A DNA stretch of 40,019 nt from Amycolatopsis pittospori (GTDB lineage: Bacteria; Actinomycetota; Actinomycetes; Mycobacteriales; Pseudonocardiaceae). The notes under the pieces were generated by a model that made no database searches, was not told the origin of the DNA, and was given only the letters and a program-made list of their open reading frames with translations. Location of the stretch: positions 1 through 40,019 of the forward strand of contig NZ_JACBXD010000073.1 of NCBI RefSeq assembly GCF_013870525.1, written 5' to 3'. The first letter of the stretch is position 1, and each line of letters opens with the position of its first letter. A program made the translations under genes and the position numbers. Shown here in pieces: positions 32,245 to 40,019 of this stretch.

Positions 32245-32270
32245 GAAACCAGGCGCGAACGCGGCGCGGA

Positions 32271-32678
32271 TCACACGCGCTCGAGGACCACCACGGGGAT
32301 CTCACGGTCGGTCTTCTTCGCGTACTCGTTGTAGTCCGGCCACACCGCGGCCAGCTTCTCCCACAGTTTCGCGCGCTCGTCACCCTCGAGGGTCCGGGCC
32401 CGCGCGGTGAACTTGTCCGCCTTGACCTGGGCCTTGACCTCGGGATTCGCCTGCAGGTTCTTGTACCAGCCCGGGTCCTCCGGAGCCCCGCCCTTGGAGG
32501 CCACGATGACCGGGTTGTTCTCGTCGTCGAACTGGTAGATCAGCGCGAACTTGCGGTCCTCGCCGGTCTTACGGCCCTTGGTGGTGAGGACCAGGCAGGG
32601 CGCGCCCTTCTCCCAGTCGTGTCCCACCTCGCCGTCGGTCTCTTCGTAGCGACGGACGTGCTCGTCACCGAAAAGCAT
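32271..32678 (-). other. possible internal start yielding a free Ddn-like oxidoreductase
   Basis: The ATG at 32678 is preceded by GAGAGGA with eight bases spacing and opens exactly at the normal N-terminus of the deazaflavin-dependent nitroreductase family. The product would be 135 residues. Whether it is made separately from the fusion, as well as it, or not at all cannot be decided from sequence. Confidence 0.5.
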
Positions 32679-33680
32679 GTCTGCGTTCCTCTCGTCCTGG
32701 GGTACACCAGCGCCCTGCCAGTCTGACGCGAACCGGTCGGTCGCGCTGATCAACTCGTGCAGGGTGCCGGGCTCGTCGAACGCGTGACCCGAGTCGCCGA
32801 CCATCACCAGTTCCGCGCCGGGCAGCACCTGGCTGAGCTCCCACGCGGTGATGGCCGGGGTGACCACGTCGTAGCGTCCCTGGATCAGAACGCAGGGAAT
32901 GCCCCGGAGCTTCCCGGCGTCGCGGAACAGCTGGTCTTCGGCCAGCCAACCGCCGTGCCGGAAGTAGTGGTTCTCGATCCGCGCGATCGCGAGGGCGAAC
33001 GACGGATCGGAGAAGGCTTCGATCACTTCGTCCCGCGGACGCAGTTTGACCGTTTCCCCTTCCCAGCGGCTCCACGCCATCGCGGCCGGGCCGTGCACCG
33101 CGGGATCCGGATGGTGCAGCAGTTCGTGGTAGACCTCGATCAGGTTCTCCTGGCGGCGCGAATACGGCACCGGGTCGAGGAAACGCGACCACGCCTCGGG
33201 GAACAGGAAGGCCGCTCCGCCACCGTAAAGCCATTGCAGTTCCTTGACCCGCAAGGTGGCGACGCCGCGCAGGACGAGTTCGGTCGTCCGTTCCGGATGC
33301 GTTTCCGCGTACGCCAGCCCGAGCACACTCCCCCATGAACCGCCGAACACCATCCAGTGTTCGATACCGAGATGCTCGCGCAACCGCTCGATGTCGTCGA
33401 CGAGGTGCCAAGTCGTGTTGACCGAAAGATCCGCGTCCGGCGTGGCACAGTTCGGGGTGCTGCGACCGCAGCCCCGCTGATCGAAAAGGACGATCCGATA
33501 CCGCCCGGGATCGAAGAGTCTGCGGTGTCTCGGGCTCGAACCACCTCCCGGCCCACCATGCAGGAAGATCACCGGTTTGCCCTCGGGATCGCCGCATTCC
33601 TCCCAATAGATCTCATTGCCGTCACCGACGGGCAACATCCCTTGGACGTAAGGTTCGATTTCCGGGTAAAGGCCGAGCAT
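32271..33680 (-). CDS. pip: proline iminopeptidase fused to Ddn-like F420-dependent oxidoreductase
   Basis: 469 residues as one open frame. Residues 1-318 are a complete proline iminopeptidase (family S33): HGGPGGGSSP (41-50) oxyanion loop, DQRGCGRSTP, nucleophile Ser115 in GGSWGS, Asp271 in GRYDVVTP and His299 in GDSGHAFDEPG. It removes N-terminal proline. A linker (319-334) leads to a complete 135-residue Ddn-family domain starting MLFGDEHVRRYEETDGEVGH, with GRKTGEDR and GWYKNLQANP, the family that uses F420H2 to reduce nitroaromatics or quinones. No stop separates the halves, so the peptidase cannot be made without the fusion. A GAGAGGA site before Met335 could also give the free oxidoreductase. 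A lost stop codon or a sequencing slip is the alternative. Confidence 0.8.
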   Translation of the reverse strand: MLGLYPEIEPYVQGMLPVGDGNEIYWEECGDPEGKPVIFLHGGPGGGSSPRHRRLFDPGRYRIVLFDQRGCGRSTPNCATPDADLSVNTTWHLVDDIERLREHLGIEHWMVFGGSWGSVLGLAYAETHPERTTELVLRGVATLRVKELQWLYGGGAAFLFPEAWSRFLDPVPYSRRQENLIEVYHELLHHPDPAVHGPAAMAWSRWEGETVKLRPRDEVIEAFSDPSFALAIARIENHYFRHGGWLAEDQLFRDAGKLRGIPCVLIQGRYDVVTPAITAWELSQVLPGAELVMVGDSGHAFDEPGTLHELISATDRFASDWQGAGVPQDERNADMLFGDEHVRRYEETDGEVGHDWEKGAPCLVLTTKGRKTGEDRKFALIYQFDDENNPVIVASKGGAPEDPGWYKNLQANPEVKAQVKADKFTARARTLEGDERAKLWEKLAAVWPDYNEYAKKTDREIPVVVLERV

Positions 33681-33718
33681 GTCCGCCACTATGCCCCAAA
33701 CGCCAGCTTGGAGGTTCG

Positions 33719-34759
33719 ATGAAGGCCCGCCCCCACGTGACGCTGGAAGATGTCGCGCGCACCGCGGACGTGTCACTCGCGACAGCGTCCCGCGTACTCA
33801 ACGGCACCGCCACCGTCCGGGGAGATCTCCGCGAACGGGTGATCGCCGCGGCCGCAGACCTCTCCTATACGCCCAATGCTCACGCTCAGGCTCTGGCCGG
33901 TGGCTCACAGCCAACCGTCGGAGTGATCTGTCACGACGTCGGCGACCCGTATTTCGCCGCGATCGCGGGCGGCGTCATGCGCGTGGCGAGTGAAAACGAT
34001 CTTTTGGTGATGCTCGCGAGCACGTTCCGCGATCCGGCCAAGGAAGTCGCGTACGTCTCGACACTGCGGGCCCAGCGCGCGTCGGCCATTCTGCTGATCG
34101 GTTCGGCCTTCGAAGACAAGACTTGGGAAAAGGCGATGGCCGCCGAACTCGAACCGTACCGGCGGGGCGGCGGGCACGTCGCCGCGGTCAGCAGGCATCG
34201 TGGGCTCAAAGTGGACACCGTCCAGCCGGACAATCGGGGTGGCGGCGCCGAATTGGCCAAGGCGCTGCTGGGGCTGGGGCACCGGCGGTTCGCCGTGCTC
34301 GCCGGGCCCCGCAAGCTGACGACGGTCGTCGACAGGCTCGACGGCTTCGCGGCGGAGCTACTGGAAAATGGCGTCGAACTCGCGGAGGACGACGTCGTCG
34401 AGGCGGCGTTCACCCGCGACGGCGGTTACGAGGCGATGGAGAAGATCCTCGCCCGGCCCCGGAAGAACCGGCCGACTTGCGTCTTCGCGGTGACCGACGT
34501 GATGGCGATCGGCGCGATGTCGGCACTGCGCGACGCCGGGGTTTCGGTCCCCGGCGAGATGTCGCTCGCCGGTTTCGACGACATCCCGGTAGTGCGCGAT
34601 CTCACGCCGGCGCTGAGCACGGTCGCGCTGCCGCTGGAGAAGCTGGGCGAACGGGCCATGGACCTGGCGCTCAAGGCGTCGCCCGGGGCCCGTCCGCGGG
34701 TGGTGCGCATGTCCGGCGAGGTCGTCCTGCGTTCCAGCACCGCCTCCCCCGCTCGCTGA
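33719..34759 (+). CDS. LacI-family transcriptional regulator
   Basis: 346 residues. DNA-binding domain (about 6-60) with VTLEDVARTADVSLATASRV, the hinge helix SYTPNAHAQALAGG, and a sugar-binding core of two periplasmic-like lobes ending in VPGEMSLAGFDDIP and a strand region. GGAGG lies four bases before the ATG. It is divergent from the peptidase fusion and immediately upstream of a DUF993/isomerase operon whose promoter carries a perfect LacI-type palindrome, so this protein most likely represses that operon in response to a sugar derivative. Confidence 0.95.
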   Translation: MKARPHVTLEDVARTADVSLATASRVLNGTATVRGDLRERVIAAAADLSYTPNAHAQALAGGSQPTVGVICHDVGDPYFAAIAGGVMRVASENDLLVMLASTFRDPAKEVAYVSTLRAQRASAILLIGSAFEDKTWEKAMAAELEPYRRGGGHVAAVSRHRGLKVDTVQPDNRGGGAELAKALLGLGHRRFAVLAGPRKLTTVVDRLDGFAAELLENGVELAEDDVVEAAFTRDGGYEAMEKILARPRKNRPTCVFAVTDVMAIGAMSALRDAGVSVPGEMSLAGFDDIPVVRDLTPALSTVALPLEKLGERAMDLALKASPGARPRVVRMSGEVVLRSSTASPAR

Positions 34760-34764
34760 AAACC

Positions 34765-34815
34765 TTGTGTACGGCCCGTGCGGTGACCTACCGTGGTTCG
34801 AGAAAGCGCTTTCTC
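34765..34815 (+). promoter_or_regulatory. promoter with LacI-type operator for the DUF993 operon
   Basis: TTGTGT (34765-34770), an 18-base spacer, TACCGT (34789-34794), then the perfect 16-bp palindrome GAGAAAGCGCTTTCTC (34800-34815) centred on CG, as in LacI/GalR operators. The expected transcription start, near 34801, lies inside the operator, so bound repressor would block initiation. The ATG at 34838 has GGAG five bases upstream. Confidence 0.75.
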
Positions 34816-34837
34816 ACGCTCGCGCCACGGAGACTCG

Positions 34838-35989
34838 ATGACCTTGATCGCCCTGCCCACCGCCGACGGCGGACTGGCCGACTGGACGCCGCAGGGGGCG
34901 GAAACGCCCGCGAAACCGGCGTCACCGCCGTCCTCCCGCGTCGCCTACGCCGCCGCGCACGTGGTCGCCGACCCGCTCGCCGCCGCCGATCCCGAAGAGG
35001 GCGCGGTGCTGGACTGGGACACCACCTTCGCCTTCCGCGAGCACCTGTGGTCCTGTGGCCTCGGTGTGGCCGAGGCGATGGACACCGCGCAGCGCGGGAT
35101 GGGCCTGGACTGGGCCACGACGAAGGACCTCATCCGGCGCACCGGAGCCCTCGCCGCCGGACGGCCGTGGATGGCCGGCGTCGGCACCGATCAGCTCCCC
35201 GGCGGCGCCGCGACGCCCGAGTCCATTGTGGACGCCTGGCGCGAGCAGCTGGACCTGGTCGGCGAGGCGGGTGCGATCCCGGTCGTGATGGCCAGCCGGG
35301 CACTGGCCGCTTCGGCGTCCGGACCGGAGGATTACCACGCGGCGTACGGGAAACTGCTCTCCGGCGCGGACCGCCCGGTCCTGTTGCACTGGCTGGGCGA
35401 GCAGTTCGACCCGGCGCTCGCGGGCTATTGGGGTCACGCCGACGTCCGCGAGGCCGCCAAGGAACTCGGCAGGCTCTGCGCCGACCACGCGGGCGCGATC
35501 GCGGGCGTGAAGGTGTCGGTGCTCGACGCCTCGATCGAGACCGAGTTCCGCCGCGCGCTGCCCGAAGGCGTCGCGTGCTACACCGGCGACGACTTCAACT
35601 ACCCGGAACTGATCGCCGGGGACGAACAGGGCCACAGCGAAGCACTTCTGGGCATCTTCGACGCCATCGCGCAGGTCGCCGGCGCCGCGCTCGCCCGGCT
35701 CGACGAGGGCGACACCGCCGGATTCCGCGGCCTGCTGGACCCGACGGTGGCGCTGAGCCGGGCGATCTTCCGCGCTCCCACGAGGAACTACAAGACCGGC
35801 GTCGTCTTCCTCGCCTATCTGAACGGGCACCAGGACCACTTCCGGATGGTCGCGGGCCGCGAATCGGCCCGGTCGATCACGCATCTGGCCGAACTGCTGC
35901 GTCTCGCGGACGCCGCCGGGGCGCTCACCGATCCGGAACTGGCCGTCGCGCGGATGCGGCCGCTGCTGGCCGCGGCGGGGGTCTCCTGA
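34838..35989 (+). CDS. DUF993 family protein (dihydrodipicolinate synthase-like fold)
   Basis: 383 residues from ATG 34838. Matches the DUF993 pattern as I recall it: WDTTFAFREHLWSCGLGVAEAMDTAQRG near the start, later TGDDFNYPEL and RAPTRNYKTGVVFLAYLNGHQ. The family is assigned a TIM-barrel aldolase-like fold and is found in sugar-catabolic loci, but the reaction is not known. It forms an operon with a sugar phosphate isomerase-like gene through a TGATG overlap and sits under a LacI operator. In related loci a Gfo/Idh-type dehydrogenase often accompanies this pair; none is present here. Confidence 0.8.
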   Translation: MTLIALPTADGGLADWTPQGAETPAKPASPPSSRVAYAAAHVVADPLAAADPEEGAVLDWDTTFAFREHLWSCGLGVAEAMDTAQRGMGLDWATTKDLIRRTGALAAGRPWMAGVGTDQLPGGAATPESIVDAWREQLDLVGEAGAIPVVMASRALAASASGPEDYHAAYGKLLSGADRPVLLHWLGEQFDPALAGYWGHADVREAAKELGRLCADHAGAIAGVKVSVLDASIETEFRRALPEGVACYTGDDFNYPELIAGDEQGHSEALLGIFDAIAQVAGAALARLDEGDTAGFRGLLDPTVALSRAIFRAPTRNYKTGVVFLAYLNGHQDHFRMVAGRESARSITHLAELLRLADAAGALTDPELAVARMRPLLAAAGVS

Positions 35990-36795
35990 TGGACCGGTTG
36001 AGCCTCAACCAGATCACCACCAAGTCCTGGTCGCTGCCCGAGGCGGTCGCGGGCTGCGCCGAGGCGGGCGTCCGCTGGATCGGCCTGTGGCGGGACAAGG
36101 TCGCCGAGACCGGCGTCGAAGAGACGGCCCGCTTGCTCAAGGAGTACGACGTCGGTGTCTCCTCGTTGTGCCGTGGCGGGTTCTTCACCGGGATCACCCC
36201 GGAAGGGTCCCCTGTGGACGGTGTCGCGCAGACCCGTGAGGCGATCGACGAAGCGGCCGCGCTGGGCGCGGACGTCCTCGTCCTGGTCGTCGGCGGGGTG
36301 AACGGCGACCTCGTGACGTCGAGGCAGCGGGTCGCCGACGCGGTCGGCGAACTGGCGCCCTATGCCGGCGAACGCGGGGTCCGGCTGGGACTGGAACCCC
36401 TGCACCCCATGCAGTGCGCCGAACGTTCCGTGCTGTCCACAGTGGACCAGGCGCTGGCGATCGCGCTGGAGCATCCGGCCGACCAGGTCGGCGTGATCGT
36501 CGACGAGTTCCACGTCTGGTGGGATCCGCGGATCGAGGAGTCGATCGCGGCGTCGGCGGGCCGGATCGCCGGTTTCCATGTCTGCGACCAGAAGGTGCCG
36601 CTGACCGACACGTTGCTCGGCCGCGCGCTGCCGGGAGACGGCCCGATCGACCACCGGCGTCTGAAGGCGTGCGTCGAGGCCGCCGGGTACAGCGGGCCGA
36701 TCGAGGTCGAGGTGTTCGACGGCGATCTGTGGCGACGTCCCGGCGGCGAGGTGCTCGCGGAGACCGTCAAGGCCTACCGCGACCACGTTTCCTGA
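35989..36795 (+). CDS. sugar phosphate isomerase/epimerase (xylose isomerase-like TIM barrel)
   Basis: 268 residues. TIM barrel of the AP endonuclease/xylose-isomerase superfamily with likely metal ligands Glu136 (LEPLHP), Asp172 and His175 (VDEFHVWW), His197 (FHVCD) and Glu239/241 (IEVEVF). GDGPID (216-221) is the usual loop before the last helix. The ATG overlaps the DUF993 stop, so both are made together, probably for isomerising or epimerising a sugar or polyol intermediate induced through the LacI regulator. Substrate unknown. Confidence 0.9.
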   Translation: MDRLSLNQITTKSWSLPEAVAGCAEAGVRWIGLWRDKVAETGVEETARLLKEYDVGVSSLCRGGFFTGITPEGSPVDGVAQTREAIDEAAALGADVLVLVVGGVNGDLVTSRQRVADAVGELAPYAGERGVRLGLEPLHPMQCAERSVLSTVDQALAIALEHPADQVGVIVDEFHVWWDPRIEESIAASAGRIAGFHVCDQKVPLTDTLLGRALPGDGPIDHRRLKACVEAAGYSGPIEVEVFDGDLWRRPGGEVLAETVKAYRDHVS

Positions 36796-36850
36796 CGAAA
36801 GTAAGGGTCGCCGCTGCCCAAGGTCGGCTGTCCGGGTGGCCGTTGCTTCG

Positions 36851-36856
36851 TACCGT
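36851..36856 (+). promoter_or_regulatory. -10 box of the Lnt-like gene
   Basis: TACCGT lies seven bases before the ATG at 36864; leaderless arrangement. Confidence 0.35.
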
Positions 36857-36863
36857 TCGCGGT

Positions 36864-38345
36864 ATGAATCAACGGCTGCTCTGGTGGCTGGGCACAGCGC
36901 TGCTCCTGCTCGCCGTCCACACCGACTGGAACGTCCCCCTGGCCGCCTGGGTGTTCCCGGTCTTCCTGCTCCGCTACGCCCGGCGGGCACCTGCCCGGCG
37001 CGCGGTCGTGATGGTCGGCTCGTCCCTGCTGATCGGGCAACTGTTCTGGCTCGGTGTCACCGGGCTGCTGTTCGTGATCTCCGCGCTGCTCGCGTTCATC
37101 CTCCTCACGCTCCTGCAGACGGCAGCGTTCCTCGCCGACCGCCTGCTCGCCGACCGCGCGGGGCCACTGAGGACGCTCGTGTTCCCGGTGACGCTGGTAG
37201 CGGGCGAATACCTCTTCACCTTCACCGGATTCGGCGACTTCGGCGCGCTCGGCAGCACCCAGTCCGGGAACCTGCCGCTGCTCCAGGTCGCGTCGGTGAC
37301 CGGCGTCTACGGCCTCACCTTCGTCCTCGCGTGGTTCGCCTCGGTGGTGAACACCGTTTGGACGGAAGGATTCCCGCCGGTCCGGCGCACGGTGCTCGTC
37401 CACGCCTGCGTCCTCGGCCTGGTGTTCGCCGCGGGCGGCGCGCGGCTGCTGTTCGACGTGCCCACGACCCAGACGGTGCGGATCGCGGGGATCAGCCCGT
37501 CATCGGACGCGGACCGGGCGAGCTCCGCCGCGCTGGACCGGATCGGTGTGAAGTATTGGCGAGCCCAGGAAGTGAGCACGGCCGACCCGGTCGCCGTCGG
37601 CGCCGCCTTCGCCCCGGTCACCGAGAATCTGGTGGAACTGACCCGTAAGCAGGCCGCGGCGGGCGCGGAGATCGTGGTCTGGCCGGAAACCCACGCCCGG
37701 GTGCTGGAACGCGACCAGGCCGCGCTGCTGAACCGGGTCGGCGTGGAGGCCAGGCAGGCGGGCATCCACGTGGGACTCGCGTACGCGCTTTATACCGCGC
37801 AGGCCCCGTACATCCGGAACGTCGCCGTGCTGGTCGGGCCGACCGGCGAGGTGGCGTGGACCTACGACAAGACGCATCCGACGCCGATGGAGCCGATGGC
37901 GCCCGGTCCCGGCATCGTGCCCACCACGGATTCGCCGTACGGCCGGCTCGCGACGGTCATCTGCTACGACGCCGACTTCCGGGACCTGACGCGCCAGGCC
38001 GCGGACAAGGGGACCGCGCTGCTGCTCGTCCCCGCCAACGACTGGGAAGGATTCGCCTCGCTGCACGCGGAAAAGGCGACGTTCCGGGCGGTGGAAAACG
38101 GTTACTCGCTTTTCCGCCACTCCACCCACGGGAAATCCACAGCTGTGGACGGTCAGGGCCGCGTGCTCGGCCACGCCGACCATTTCCGCACCGGCCAGCA
38201 GACGCTCGTCGCGGATATCCCGGTACAGCCGCGAACACGGACGGTGTACGCGTCGATCGGTGACGTGTTCGCCTGGCTGTGCCTCGCCGCCGCCACACTC
38301 TGTCCTTTGTGGACATACACGCGGAAACGCACAGGGAACCGTTAG
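36864..38345 (+). CDS. Lnt-like membrane protein with nitrilase-superfamily domain
   Basis: 493 residues. About six N-terminal transmembrane helices (1-200), an extracytoplasmic carbon-nitrogen hydrolase domain (about 215-460), and one C-terminal helix. Active-site residues of the superfamily are present: Glu275 (VVWPETHA), Lys336 (TYDKTHPTPMEP) and Cys367 (ATVICYDADF). This is the architecture of apolipoprotein N-acyltransferase, which adds the third acyl chain to lipoproteins; the window also encodes several lipoproteins. The Lys-loop sequence departs from the E. coli pattern, and actinobacteria carry several paralogs, so a different acyl acceptor or amidase role is possible. Confidence 0.8.
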   Translation: MNQRLLWWLGTALLLLAVHTDWNVPLAAWVFPVFLLRYARRAPARRAVVMVGSSLLIGQLFWLGVTGLLFVISALLAFILLTLLQTAAFLADRLLADRAGPLRTLVFPVTLVAGEYLFTFTGFGDFGALGSTQSGNLPLLQVASVTGVYGLTFVLAWFASVVNTVWTEGFPPVRRTVLVHACVLGLVFAAGGARLLFDVPTTQTVRIAGISPSSDADRASSAALDRIGVKYWRAQEVSTADPVAVGAAFAPVTENLVELTRKQAAAGAEIVVWPETHARVLERDQAALLNRVGVEARQAGIHVGLAYALYTAQAPYIRNVAVLVGPTGEVAWTYDKTHPTPMEPMAPGPGIVPTTDSPYGRLATVICYDADFRDLTRQAADKGTALLLVPANDWEGFASLHAEKATFRAVENGYSLFRHSTHGKSTAVDGQGRVLGHADHFRTGQQTLVADIPVQPRTRTVYASIGDVFAWLCLAAATLCPLWTYTRKRTGNR

Positions 38346-38408
38346 CGCCCTGTTACAGAAGGGGTGGTCTTCGTAACGTCTTAGCCGAAAAGAACAGTGT
38401 TCAACGGT

Positions 38409-38414
38409 TAAGCT
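38409..38414 (+). promoter_or_regulatory. -10 box of the second response regulator
   Basis: TAAGCT lies seven bases before the ATG at 38422; leaderless arrangement. The rest of 38346-38421 shows no further signal. Confidence 0.35.
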
Positions 38415-38421
38415 CCCCCGC

Positions 38422-39126
38422 ATGCCGAAGCTGCTGGTGGTGGAAGACGACGACGCGATCGGCGGTGTCCTCGAATCGACCCTGCGACTGCACGGTTACG
38501 AAGTCTCCTGGCAGCGTGACGGGCGCACCGCGCTCGCGGCCGCGGCGGCCGACGACATCGACTTCGTCCTGCTCGACCTCGGTCTGCCGGATCTGGACGG
38601 GGTCGAGGTCTGCCGTCGGCTGCGCGCCGCGCTTCCCGGCGCCGTCCTGGTGATCCTCACCGCCCGGCAGGAGGAAATGGACGTCGTCGTGGGTCTGGAG
38701 GCCGGCGCCGACGACTATCTCACCAAACCCATCCGCCTCGGCGAACTGCTCGCCAGGGTGCGGGCGCATCTGCGACGCGGGACCGCTCCGCCGGAGAGCA
38801 GGCCCGCGATCGCCGTCGGGCATCTGCGGGTGGACACCGCCGGACGGCGGGTCAGTATCGGCGGACGGGAGATCTCGTTGCGGGCCAAGGAGTTCGACCT
38901 GCTCGCCCGGCTGGCCGAGCAGCCGGGCGTCGCGGTCAGCCGGGACACGCTGATGTCGGAGGTGTGGGACGCCCACTGGTACGGCTCCACGAAGACGTTG
39001 GACGTCCACATCGCCGCGCTCCGGCGGAAGCTGACCGAGTCCTCGCCGTCTCCAGAGCAGGCGCCCCGGATCTCCACGCTGCGAGGCCATGGTTACCGCC
39101 TCGAACAGCCCTTCGAGGCTCAGTAG
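38422..39126 (+). CDS. OmpR-family response regulator (second)
   Basis: 234 residues. Receiver domain with EDDD (8-11), phospho-acceptor Asp52 in FVLLDLGLPDLDG, LTARQ and the TKPIRL Lys; winged-helix output domain from about 130 with SLRAKEFDLLARL and LRGHGYRLE. No histidine kinase gene is adjacent within the window, so its partner lies elsewhere, or beyond the right edge past the permease. Its 3' end overlaps the permease gene by seven bases. Confidence 0.93.
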   Translation: MPKLLVVEDDDAIGGVLESTLRLHGYEVSWQRDGRTALAAAAADDIDFVLLDLGLPDLDGVEVCRRLRAALPGAVLVILTARQEEMDVVVGLEAGADDYLTKPIRLGELLARVRAHLRRGTAPPESRPAIAVGHLRVDTAGRRVSIGGREISLRAKEFDLLARLAEQPGVAVSRDTLMSEVWDAHWYGSTKTLDVHIAALRRKLTESSPSPEQAPRISTLRGHGYRLEQPFEAQ

Positions 39127-40019
39127 TCGCGGAGGTCTGAGACCTCGTCGCGGGCCGCGAGTTGCGCGATCCGCGCCGACGCCGCCACGCAGGACGCGAT
39201 CACCACCGCCGCCAGCATCCCGAAATACCCGTGGGGTCTGGGTGCGCGCTCGGCCTCGGAGAAGAGGACGAACAGCACGCCGAGCAGATGCCCGGCGACC
39301 AGTCCCCCGCCGCCGACGATCAGCGCGTCGCCCGCGATGAACGTGGCCACCTGGCGGCGTTTCCCACCGAGGGTGCTCACGATCAGCAGGTCGCGGCGGC
39401 GTTCGTTGAGCGCCAGCCCGAACGACGGTCCCGCCGCGGCGGCCGCGAGGAGCAGGGACGCCACCAGGTCGACCTTGGCCGCGCCGCAGCCGTCCTTGGT
39501 GAAGGCGGTCGAGATCGCGAACGCCACCGCCAGCGCGACCAGCACCACCGACCGCGCCAAGAGCGCGCTCCGCCACGAAATGGACAACGCGAGGACACCG
39601 GCGAGCCCGGACACGATGGGCCTGAGCAGACCGCCGATCACCCGCTTTCCCTTGCGCAGTCCCAGCTCCACCAGCCGCCAGAGCAGCATCGTGCCGCCCG
39701 CCCAGCCGAGCAGCGGCCAGAAGACCGCGAGCGCGAGCAGGATGAAGTCGAGGCCGTAGGGCGCCCACCACGGCGGCCCGTCGTCGCTGGGGACGAAATA
39801 CCACTCGCGCAGCACCGGGGGAAGCACGGTGAGTGCCGCGACGAGCAGCCCCGCGGCCAGCAGGAGAACGATTTCCCAGCCGAAGGGCAGGCCGGGTTCG
39901 GTGAGGAAGCCGCAGGCCAGCGCCAGCACGATCCCGAGGACGCCGCCGGTCAGTCCGGCGACGGCGGCTTCGGCCGACGCCAGCCCGAGCACCTGACCGC
40001 CGGTCGCGCCGCGGGCGCG
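39120..40019 (-). CDS. FtsX-like ABC transporter permease (partial, C-terminal part)
   Basis: The frame is open to the right edge and reads RARGATGGQVLGLASAEA just inside it, the characteristic loop of FtsX/MacB permeases, so the gene starts outside the window. The remaining 299 residues have about eight transmembrane helices, a second ERRRDLLIVSTLGGKRRQV loop (an internal repeat of that motif), and end in SDLRDY. Such permeases export lipids or peptides or transduce signals, normally with an ATPase encoded next to them. Together with the neighbouring response regulator it may form a sensing-transport module. Confidence 0.85.
   Translation of the reverse strand, partial: RARGATGGQVLGLASAEAAVAGLTGGVLGIVLALACGFLTEPGLPFGWEIVLLLAAGLLVAALTVLPPVLREWYFVPSDDGPPWWAPYGLDFILLALAVFWPLLGWAGGTMLLWRLVELGLRKGKRVIGGLLRPIVSGLAGVLALSISWRSALLARSVVLVALAVAFAISTAFTKDGCGAAKVDLVASLLLAAAAAGPSFGLALNERRRDLLIVSTLGGKRRQVATFIAGDALIVGGGGLVAGHLLGVLFVLFSEAERAPRPHGYFGMLAAVVIASCVAASARIAQLAARDEVSDLRDY

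Noticed and set aside
1..40019. tRNA, rRNA or riboswitch
   Set aside because: No clover-leaf sequence with the conserved GTTC loop plus CCA-like end, no rRNA segment, and no known riboswitch core was recognised by eye; a covariance-model search would be decisive.

Overview
The window reads as chromosomal DNA from a high-GC actinomycete, most likely a Pseudonocardiales genus such as Amycolatopsis (inference from content, no search done). Pointers are the fused CofG-CofH type FbiC for coenzyme F420, a Ddn-type deazaflavin-dependent oxidoreductase domain, a mycobacterial-like lipoamide dehydrogenase, strong G/C third-position bias, many GTG starts, and many genes whose start lies 5-7 bases after a TAnnnT box, as expected for leaderless mRNAs. 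No rRNA, tRNA, CRISPR array, phage or intact insertion sequence was seen.

Layout. 1-3.4 kb: alpha/beta hydrolase and a YdfG-like dehydrogenase, then a convergent IS1634-type transposase-like gene whose catalytic residues look lost. 3.5-6.1 kb: fbiC, closed by a strong terminator. 6.2-9.8 kb: a tightly coupled three-gene operon of a BesD-like Fe/2-oxoglutarate oxygenase, a SAM methyltransferase and a choline/carnitine-type acyltransferase; together they could hydroxylate, methylate and acylate one small molecule, and this is the best candidate for an undescribed pathway here. 9.8-17 kb: cell-envelope block with a DUF4232 lipoprotein, a two-component system, a polytopic membrane protein, a small lipoprotein, an LVIVD-repeat secreted protein and an orphan oligopeptide-type binding protein.

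17-29.6 kb: mostly single housekeeping or accessory genes and their regulators (LysR, WYL, FHA): PRISE-like and classical SDR reductases, a large secreted subtilisin/sedolisin-like protease, a quinone-reductase-type enzyme behind a MerR-style promoter, GNAT, epoxide hydrolase, a frameshifted winged-helix gene, VOC and PH-domain proteins. Non-coding gaps at 21.75-22.3 kb and 29.64-30.0 kb carry large inverted repeats; the second holds three long palindromes, two of which share arms.

30-40 kb: lpd, a PlsC-type acyltransferase, a proline iminopeptidase fused in frame to a Ddn-like F420 oxidoreductase, a LacI regulator with a perfect palindromic operator in front of a DUF993/sugar-isomerase operon, an Lnt-like nitrilase-superfamily membrane protein, a second OmpR-type response regulator and the 3' part of an FtsX-like permease that runs off the right edge.

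Genes are packed tightly: five convergent pairs overlap at their 3' ends, and several same-strand pairs share ATGA, GTGA or TGATG junctions.
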